Positions 7,741 to 12,362 of a stretch of 12,362 nt of DNA are shown here, in pieces. Position 1 is the first letter of the stretch. The number at the start of each line of letters is the position of its first letter. This DNA is from Nitrospirota bacterium (GTDB taxonomy: Bacteria; Nitrospirota; Thermodesulfovibrionia; Thermodesulfovibrionales; Magnetobacteriaceae), in contig JADFXZ010000057.1 of assembly GCA_015233265.1 (NCBI GenBank), positions 1 through 12,362 of the forward strand, given 5' to 3'. The notes under the pieces were generated by a model. It had not been told where the DNA came from. It made no database searches and saw only the letters and a list, made by a program, of their open reading frames with translations. Both the position numbers and the translations under genes were made by a program.

Positions 7741-8826
7741 CTACAGCAAATTCTTTATATACTCTTCAACAGCGTTTAAGTCCGACCATACCTTCAGCGG
7801 GTCTTTCGTTACCTTAAACACGGAGTCAGGGTCCTTCAATCCTGACCCTGTCAGCGTACACACAACTGTGCTGTCCTTTTTGAAGTATCCGGCGACGTTT
7901 AGTTTTATCACACCGGCTACTGAGGCCGCAGAGGCGGGTTCGCAAAATATGCCCTCAGTTTTGGCCATCAGCGAATAGGCCGCAAGAATCTCTTCGTCCG
8001 TTACAGAGTCTATTATGCCGCCTGACTGGGTCTGTGCCTCTACGGCCATAGACCAGCTTGCGGGGTTGCCTATTCTTATGGCAGTGGCTATAGTATCTGG
8101 TTTCTCTACTGGCTTGCCGAGAACTATTGGGGCCGCCCCGGCTGCCTGAAAGCCAATCATCTTTGGCAGGGCATCAATATTTCCAGCTGTTATATATTCC
8201 CTGTAGCCCCTCCAGTATGCCGTGATGTTGCCTGCGTTTCCAACCGGCAGGGCATGATAGTCCGGGGCAGCGCCCAACTGGTCGCATACCTCGAAGGCCG
8301 CCGTCTTTTGGCCTTCTATTCTGAATGGATTTATCGAATTTACAAGAGTGATAGGATAGCGCTCCACAATGTTTCTCACAATGGAGAGCGCCTCGTCGAA
8401 ATTACCCTGTATCTGAAGAACCGATGCGCCGTGAATAATGGCCTGGGCAAGCTTACCAAGAGCGATTTTACCTTCGGGAATGATAACCACGCAGCTAATT
8501 CCAGCTCTGGCGGCATAGGCGGCCGCAGAGGCCGATGTGTTGCCGGTAGAGGCGCATATCACAGCCCGTGCACCCGCCTCCACGGCCTTGGATATCGCCA
8601 TAGTCATTCCTCTGTCTTTAAATGAACCCGTTGGGTTTAACCCGTCGAATTTAAAATAAATCTGACCGTTAAACCCAAGTTTCTTACACAGATTTCTTGC
8701 CGCTATTAACGGTGTATTGCCTTCGTTTAGCGTTATCACCGGGGTAGCGTCCGCAACCGGTAAAAAATCCCTGTAATGGGCTATTAATCCCCGCCATGGG
8801 CTGCATCGGTACACTTGCCTTGCCAT
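7741..8826 (-). CDS. thrC: Threonine synthase (PLP-dependent)
   Basis: A 361-aa fold-type II PLP enzyme of the compact bacterial threonine synthase group, expected to convert O-phosphohomoserine and water to threonine and phosphate in the cytoplasm. Visible signatures are LNEGNTPL (33-40), the PLP-lysine motif NPTGSFKDRGM (Lys70), CASTGNTSAS (91-100) and the PLP-phosphate loop GNAGN (196-200). A C-terminal SGSGLKD-like segment is present as LTGSGLKDPD. The length fits this class (about 350 aa). The start at 8826 has GGAGG 4 nt upstream. It is the last gene of a four-gene minus-strand operon, 33 bp after the NIL-domain gene. A second threonine-synthase-like gene heads the same operon, so one of the two may have another substrate. 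No clear terminator follows; the short GGCG/CGCC pair near 7714-7739 lacks a T-run. Confidence 0.93.
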   Translation of the reverse strand: MARQVYRCSPWRGLIAHYRDFLPVADATPVITLNEGNTPLIAARNLCKKLGFNGQIYFKFDGLNPTGSFKDRGMTMAISKAVEAGARAVICASTGNTSASAAAYAARAGISCVVIIPEGKIALGKLAQAIIHGASVLQIQGNFDEALSIVRNIVERYPITLVNSINPFRIEGQKTAAFEVCDQLGAAPDYHALPVGNAGNITAYWRGYREYITAGNIDALPKMIGFQAAGAAPIVLGKPVEKPDTIATAIRIGNPASWSMAVEAQTQSGGIIDSVTDEEILAAYSLMAKTEGIFCEPASAASVAGVIKLNVAGYFKKDSTVVCTLTGSGLKDPDSVFKVTKDPLKVWSDLNAVEEYIKNLL

Positions 8827-8859
8827 TTATCCTCCAGCTGTGTGAGTATCTTCTTGAGT

Positions 8860-9096
8860 TTATTGAATTATATCTCCTTCGACTAGTTCCACCTCGACAC
8901 CTGTTTCTTTAAGTGCCTCAATACTCAGGTGTAAATTCTCCTCCTGCCCGTCAAGCTCCAATACCATTTCGCCTACGCTTTCTGTTACTCTGGCGCGGCG
9001 TATGCTCGGTATAATATCATATTTTTGGGCAACCGTGTAAATCACAGGCTCTTTAATCAAGTCCTGCGGGAAGGTCAGCCTGATTCGTTTTTTCAT
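8860..9096 (-). CDS. NIL-domain protein
   Basis: A 78-aa protein made up of a single NIL domain, the small ferredoxin-like fold also found at the C-terminus of the methionine transporter ATPase MetN and in some ferredoxin-fused proteins. The sequence starts MKKRIRLTFPQDLIKEPVIY, has the central VGEMVLELDG strand region and ends VEVELVEGDIIQ, the usual NIL spacing. I chose the ATG at 9096 because GGAGG lies 8 nt upstream. The in-frame ATG at 9111 has only a GGGG three bases before it, which is too close. It lies between the MoaD-like sulfur carrier gene (35 bp upstream) and thrC (33 bp downstream). Family knowledge suggests a regulatory or ligand-binding role linked to sulfur amino acids. Its specific role here is inferred from context only. 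Confidence 0.85.
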   Translation of the reverse strand: MKKRIRLTFPQDLIKEPVIYTVAQKYDIIPSIRRARVTESVGEMVLELDGQEENLHLSIEALKETGVEVELVEGDIIQ

Positions 9097-9131
9097 ATAT
9101 GTATCCTCCATTGTCCCCTATTACGTGGGCA

Positions 9132-9410
9132 TTACGGGCATCCACCAGCTATAGCCGGCACTATCGACACACTGTCGCCGTCCTTGACCGGTGTCAGTTC
9201 GGCCTGCAAGAATCTGATGTCCTCTTCGTTGACATAGATATTTACAAAACGCCTGATCTTCCCGCCATCGGATATCCTCTCTGCAATGCCCGCATAGCGG
9301 CCATCGAGTTCTTTCACTAAATCTATCACCGTCCCGGCGGCAGCCTCTACCTCCTCCTTGCCTTGCGTAAGTTTCTGTAACGGGGTCGGTATTCTCACTT
9401 TTACGGCCAT
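9132..9410 (-). CDS. MoaD/ThiS/CysO-like ubiquitin-fold sulfur carrier with a Gly-Gly-Cys-Pro tail
   Basis: A 92-aa beta-grasp protein (MAVKVRIPTPLQKLTQGKEE at the start). It has the family features of an IRRFVNIYVN strand, a DGDSVSIVPAIAGG ending, and Gly89-Gly90 where carriers are adenylated and converted to a thiocarboxylate. The ending resembles mycobacterial CysO (VAGG) more than molybdopterin MoaD. Two residues, Cys91-Pro92, follow the diglycine. A free C-terminal Gly is required for activation in this family, so the tail would have to be removed, as JAMM/Mov34 proteases do for QbsE and HcyS. No protease or MoeB-like activating enzyme is in the window. The gene has AAGGAGG 4 nt before its ATG. 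It lies 25 bp after a threonine-synthase-like gene and 35 bp before a NIL-domain gene. A role donating sulfur to one of the neighbouring PLP enzymes is inferred. Confidence 0.9.
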   Translation of the reverse strand: MAVKVRIPTPLQKLTQGKEEVEAAAGTVIDLVKELDGRYAGIAERISDGGKIRRFVNIYVNEEDIRFLQAELTPVKDGDSVSIVPAIAGGCP

Positions 9411-9435
9411 ATTGCCTCCTTCGTGAATATATTTG

Positions 9436-10668
9436 TTATTTTATTTTTGCTAATACCTCTTCAAAAGATTCCATGTTCGGCGGTATGTGGTGTGCTGAAT
9501 GCATATGGCCGGTAAGGGCCTCCTGAGTCTTTAAGCCATTGCCGGTTACGCAGATAACTGTGGTGTCATTTTTCCCTATGCTGCCGTTTTCTATCAGTTT
9601 TTTTGTGACAGCCACGGTAACACCCCCGGCAGTCTCAGCAAATATCCCCTCTGTCTTTGCAAGGAGCTTTATGCCGTCAATGATCTCATGGTCTGTGACT
9701 TCCTCGCCGCAGCCCCCTGTTTCCTGCACCACCTTGACTGCATAATAACCGTCGGCGGGATTGCCTATTGCGAGGGATTTCGCAATTGTATGCGGCTTCA
9801 TCGGCCTTATAACATCTGTATGGCCCTTTAAGGCCGTCACAATTGGGTTACAGCCTTGTGCCTGGGCCGCAAATACCTTTGTCTCTAATTTTTTGATAAT
9901 ACCAATTTCGTGAAACTCTTTAAGGCTCTTCCATACCTTCGTCAGCAGAGACCCGCTTGCGCACGGCACTACTACGTTATCTGGGGCACTCCAGCCCAGC
10001 TGCTCAACAATCTCAAAGCCAAGCGTCTTTGAGCCTTCGGCGTAGAATGGCCGAATGTTTATATTTACAAATGCCCACCTGTACTTATTGGCTATCTCGC
10101 TGCACAGGCGGTTTACGTCGTCATAGTTGCCGTCTACCGCGATAAGGTTTGGTTCGTAGATGAGGGCTGCCGTTATCTTGCTGGCCTCGAGGGTGGCCGG
10201 TATGAAAATAAATCTCTTAAGGCCAGCCTTGGCGCCGTGGGCAGAGACGGAGTGGGCGAGATTGCCAGTGGAGGCACAGGCAACCGTGTCAAAACCAAAT
10301 TCCTTCGCCTTGGTAAGGGCAACGGCCACAACCCTGTCCTTGAACGAAAGTGTTGGATGCACAACCGTGTCATCCTTTACGTATAGCGTCTTAACGCCCA
10401 GCGCCCGCGCAAGGTTTTTAGTCTCAACCAATGGTGTGAATCCTGAGTCAAGCCCTACCTGCGGTTGCCCGTCTATTGGGAGAAGTTCTTTGTAGCGCCA
10501 GAGATTTTTTTCACGCTGAAGGATTTTCTTTCGATCAAGAGATTTCTTAATTTTATTATAATCATAAACGGCCTCAAGCGGGCCAAAGCAAAACTCGCAC
10601 ACATAAATCGGGTCAACTTTATACTCACGACCACACTCACGGCACTTTAAACCCTCGACAAAACCCAT
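9436..10668 (-). CDS. Threonine synthase-like PLP enzyme with N-terminal zinc ribbon
   Basis: A 410-aa fold-type II PLP enzyme of the larger archaeal/plant-like threonine synthase group. The N-terminus carries a four-cysteine zinc ribbon (CREC at 9-12, CEFC at 24-27). The substrate motif SGFTPL (75-80), the PLP-lysine motif LSFKDR (Lys110) and ACASTGN follow. The PLP-phosphate loop is ASGSL (237-241), where the other ThrC in this operon has GNAGN. That is a clear difference in a cofactor-binding loop, though loops vary across the family. The C-terminal VTGNGLKT segment matches threonine synthase. The start at 10668 is preceded by AAGGAGG at 9-nt spacing. It is the first gene of the four-gene operon with the sulfur carrier, NIL protein and thrC. 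It could be a second threonine synthase or a beta/gamma-replacement enzyme using a sulfur donor. The family is certain, the substrate is not. Confidence 0.88.
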   Translation of the reverse strand: MGFVEGLKCRECGREYKVDPIYVCEFCFGPLEAVYDYNKIKKSLDRKKILQREKNLWRYKELLPIDGQPQVGLDSGFTPLVETKNLARALGVKTLYVKDDTVVHPTLSFKDRVVAVALTKAKEFGFDTVACASTGNLAHSVSAHGAKAGLKRFIFIPATLEASKITAALIYEPNLIAVDGNYDDVNRLCSEIANKYRWAFVNINIRPFYAEGSKTLGFEIVEQLGWSAPDNVVVPCASGSLLTKVWKSLKEFHEIGIIKKLETKVFAAQAQGCNPIVTALKGHTDVIRPMKPHTIAKSLAIGNPADGYYAVKVVQETGGCGEEVTDHEIIDGIKLLAKTEGIFAETAGGVTVAVTKKLIENGSIGKNDTTVICVTGNGLKTQEALTGHMHSAHHIPPNMESFEEVLAKIK

Positions 10669-10756
10669 ACCTGAAATCCTCCTTAATAGTCCTTATAATT
10701 CTTCCAAAGATACTCTGGCCGCCCCTGGCAAACCATCGAAACCGGACTTACATTAC

Positions 10757-10786
10757 AACATAACAAAAATCTGGAAAATAAAACAA
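10757..10786 (-). promoter_or_regulatory. Weak candidate promoter for the thrC-like/MoaD/NIL/thrC operon
   Basis: On the minus strand, TTGTTT (10786-10781) and TATGTT (10762-10757) are separated by 18 bp, in an AT-rich part of the 282-bp divergent region before the first operon gene. It would give a leader of about 80 nt. I looked through that leader for T-box, SAM-type or attenuator structures and saw none that was convincing. The match is poor in both boxes. Confidence 0.2.
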
Positions 10787-10923
10787 TAGCCCACCACCCG
10801 CCTTTCCTAGCGCCCTACCTATAAATACCCGTCGGCATGAGCAGTTCATCTCTTTGAGGCGATAAAAATACTTCAATAAAATTACTTGATAATTACGTAT
10901 AATTAAGTGTATCTTAATATAGC

Positions 10924-10953
10924 GTTGGACTGTTATAGTGTTGAACTGTTATG
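10924..10953 (+). repeat. Imperfect tandem repeat overlapping the secretin start codon
   Basis: GTTGGACTGTTATA (10924-10937) and GTTGAACTGTTATG (10940-10953) match at 12 of 14 positions with a 16-bp offset. The second copy ends in the ATG start codon. There is no Shine-Dalgarno in this stretch. It may be an operator-like repeat or a chance duplication. Confidence 0.5.
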
Positions 10954-12362
10954 AAAAAAACTCGGCAAGGCAATAAATACCTCATAGCGGCCTTAGTTAC
11001 CACAGCCCTGACACTGTTGTTGGGACTTTCTATAGTATACGCTCAGGACATGCAGGGGCAGCCGCCGTCTAACGTGCCACCGCCTGGGCAGAGTGCGCCA
11101 AGCGGGTTTCAGTTGCCGCCTCCACCGCCCCGCCAGCAATTGCCACCGGGTATCACCCCAGATAATCTGACGGCGCTGTTTCCATTGCCGCCCTCATCCC
11201 CACCGTCGATGTTGACGCCGCAAGGTAAAGGCGCTGCCCCAACTGTCGGTGCGGCTGCCTCAATAGCGTCCCCCGACAACAATACAGCAAATCAGGCTGC
11301 CACTAAGACCGCGCCGCCTGCTTCGAAGGCATCACAGCAACTGCCCAAAGCCACATCTTCCAAGCCATCAACTCCTATGGTTACGCAATCCGGCCCAAAC
11401 AACATCAGCCTTGCGTTTGATGACGTCGATATATTCGAGATAGCCCACACTGTTTTTGGAGAGATTCTGAAGGTGAACTACCTGATTGACTCTCGCGTCA
11501 AGGGCAGGATTACCTTTAAGACCGTAAAGCCTGTAACGACCGGCGATGTACTGCCTATTATGTCAACTATCTTCAGGCTCAACGGTGTGAGCATTATGGA
11601 GGAGAACAACCTCTACAGGATTATCCCCCTTGCCGATAGCGCCAAAGAACCAGTAGGGGTCAATTATGGCAAAGACACCAAGGGGTTTCAGGTCAAGGGG
11701 TTTTCGATGATTCAGGTAATTCCCTTGAATTTTATGAGTTCAAAGGATATGATGGAAATCATTACGCCGTTTTTGACCACAGGTGCAATCATTAAAGAAG
11801 TGCCGGGGAAAAACTGTCTGATAATCTCGGACACTGATGAAAACATTCGCAGGCTACTGCAGATTGTCAACATCTTCGATGACGACGCGTTTAAAGACGT
11901 AAAGGTCGAATTGTTCGTATTTAAAAATCTCAGCGTTAAAGACGTCATCGATGACCTGAAAAACACGTTCCCGCTTTTCACTGCCACAACAAAGGACAGC
12001 CTGAAGATGAGGTATCTGCCAATCGAGAGATTAAACGCCATTTTAGTCGTAGCTCCTGATGAGGAGTTCCTCAAACATTTTAGAAAATGGGTAGACATCA
12101 TAGATAACGTATTTGAAGGCGCTAAACCGAGAATCTATGTCTATCCACTGCAAAACAGTGAGGCCGAGCATATCATGTCTATACTCTCGCAGATATTCAC
12201 AGAATCAGGGGCGTCAAAGTCCGCACAGGATAAGTCCACAACACCCATGTCTACGCCGGATAAGTCGTCTTCCTCCTCAAAATCGGCACTGACATCATCG
12301 CTGACATCTCCTTTATCAGCCCGCCGATTGCGATACTTGCCCCATCTTGCACTACAAGATTG
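10951..12362 (+). CDS. gspD: Secretin (GspD/PilQ-type), partial; the last ~85 bp are not authentic sequence of this frame
   Basis: The N-terminal part of an outer-membrane secretin, open from the ATG at 10951 to the window end (470 codons, no stop). A Sec signal peptide (KK.R, hydrophobic 11-30, likely cut after VYA) is followed by a proline-rich stretch (about 38-90) and an Ala/Thr/Ser linker to about residue 150. An N0 domain (151-230, FDDVDIFEIAHTVFGEIL...) and N1 (from about 248, VIPLNFMSSKDMMEIITPFL) come next. Then come N2 (from about 317, VELFVFKNLSVKDVIDDL) and the start of N3 (from 394, IYVYPLQNSEAEHIMSILSQ). The Ser/Lys-rich segment (about 417-442) would be the N3 loop. Beyond that the frame loses secretin character, and the opposite strand encodes a secretin-core motif, so the reliable part ends near 12265-12278. 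Family role: oligomeric exit pore for type II secretion or type IV pili. gspD is the better guess, from the N0-N3 layout. No Shine-Dalgarno is seen. Confidence 0.85.
   Translation, partial: MKKTRQGNKYLIAALVTTALTLLLGLSIVYAQDMQGQPPSNVPPPGQSAPSGFQLPPPPPRQQLPPGITPDNLTALFPLPPSSPPSMLTPQGKGAAPTVGAAASIASPDNNTANQAATKTAPPASKASQQLPKATSSKPSTPMVTQSGPNNISLAFDDVDIFEIAHTVFGEILKVNYLIDSRVKGRITFKTVKPVTTGDVLPIMSTIFRLNGVSIMEENNLYRIIPLADSAKEPVGVNYGKDTKGFQVKGFSMIQVIPLNFMSSKDMMEIITPFLTTGAIIKEVPGKNCLIISDTDENIRRLLQIVNIFDDDAFKDVKVELFVFKNLSVKDVIDDLKNTFPLFTATTKDSLKMRYLPIERLNAILVVAPDEEFLKHFRKWVDIIDNVFEGAKPRIYVYPLQNSEAEHIMSILSQIFTESGASKSAQDKSTTPMSTPDKSSSSSKSALTSSLTSPLSARRLRYLPHLALQD
12251..12361 (-). pseudogene. Inverted fragment of a secretin core domain
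   Basis: Read from the window end on the minus strand, one frame gives NLVVQDGASIAIGGLIKE, then SVPIL (down to about 12278), then unrelated residues to a stop at 12251-12253. DGxxIxIGGLI followed shortly by VPIL is the conserved heart of the secretin channel domain, about 10 residues apart here and slightly shorter than usual. It faces the opposite way to the secretin gene it interrupts. The junction should lie at about 12265-12278, near a GGATAAGTC direct repeat (12228-12236 and 12259-12267). The secretin identity is strong. Whether this is an assembly fold-back or a true inversion cannot be told from this sequence. Confidence 0.75.

Noticed and set aside
10669..10950. A riboswitch or attenuator in the leader of the thrC-like operon.
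   Set aside because: No leader peptide, T-box or SAM-type core could be recognised by eye.

Overview
The window suggests a Gram-negative, non-enterobacterial bacterium, possibly Nitrospirota or a related deltaproteobacterial-type lineage. The reasons are a general secretion (type II or IV pilus) secretin, a type IV-style prepilin, a CHASE2-TPR-Ser/Thr kinase, a sigma-54-type AAA+ regulator and a ThrC/MoaD-like/NIL gene set. The taxonomic placement is an impression from gene content, not a search result.

Layout. Positions 236-820 (+) encode an unrecognised three-helix membrane protein. A type IV prepilin-like protein (849-1388, -) is divergent from a large CHASE2-TPR-Ser/Thr protein kinase (1606-4134, +). 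The kinase converges on a two-gene minus-strand unit: glgA glycogen synthase (5325-6794), followed after 21 bp by a stand-alone sigma-54 activator-like AAA+/Fis protein (4308-5303) with an eroded ATPase site. A poorly coding, AT-richer stretch (6795-7740) holds a 51-codon ORF with a very strong ribosome binding site, a second strong Shine-Dalgarno with no normal start codon, and a 110-aa orphan ORF.

Positions 7741-10668 are a tight minus-strand operon, read in the order: zinc-ribbon threonine-synthase-like PLP enzyme, ubiquitin-like MoaD/CysO-type sulfur carrier ending in Gly-Gly-Cys-Pro, NIL-domain protein, classical threonine synthase. Gaps are 25-35 bp and every gene has a clear Shine-Dalgarno. 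The arrangement suggests protein-thiocarboxylate sulfur transfer next to threonine/homocysteine synthesis.

Divergent from this operon, a secretin gene (10951 onward, +) begins with a signal peptide, a proline-rich segment and N0-N3 domains. At about 12265-12278 it stops making sense as a secretin. The opposite strand of the last ~85 bp instead encodes the hallmark secretin-core motif (DGxSIAIGGLI...VPIL). The window therefore ends in an inverted piece of probably the same gene, either an assembly or amplification fold-back or a real inversion.

No tRNA, rRNA, CRISPR array or complete insertion sequence was seen.
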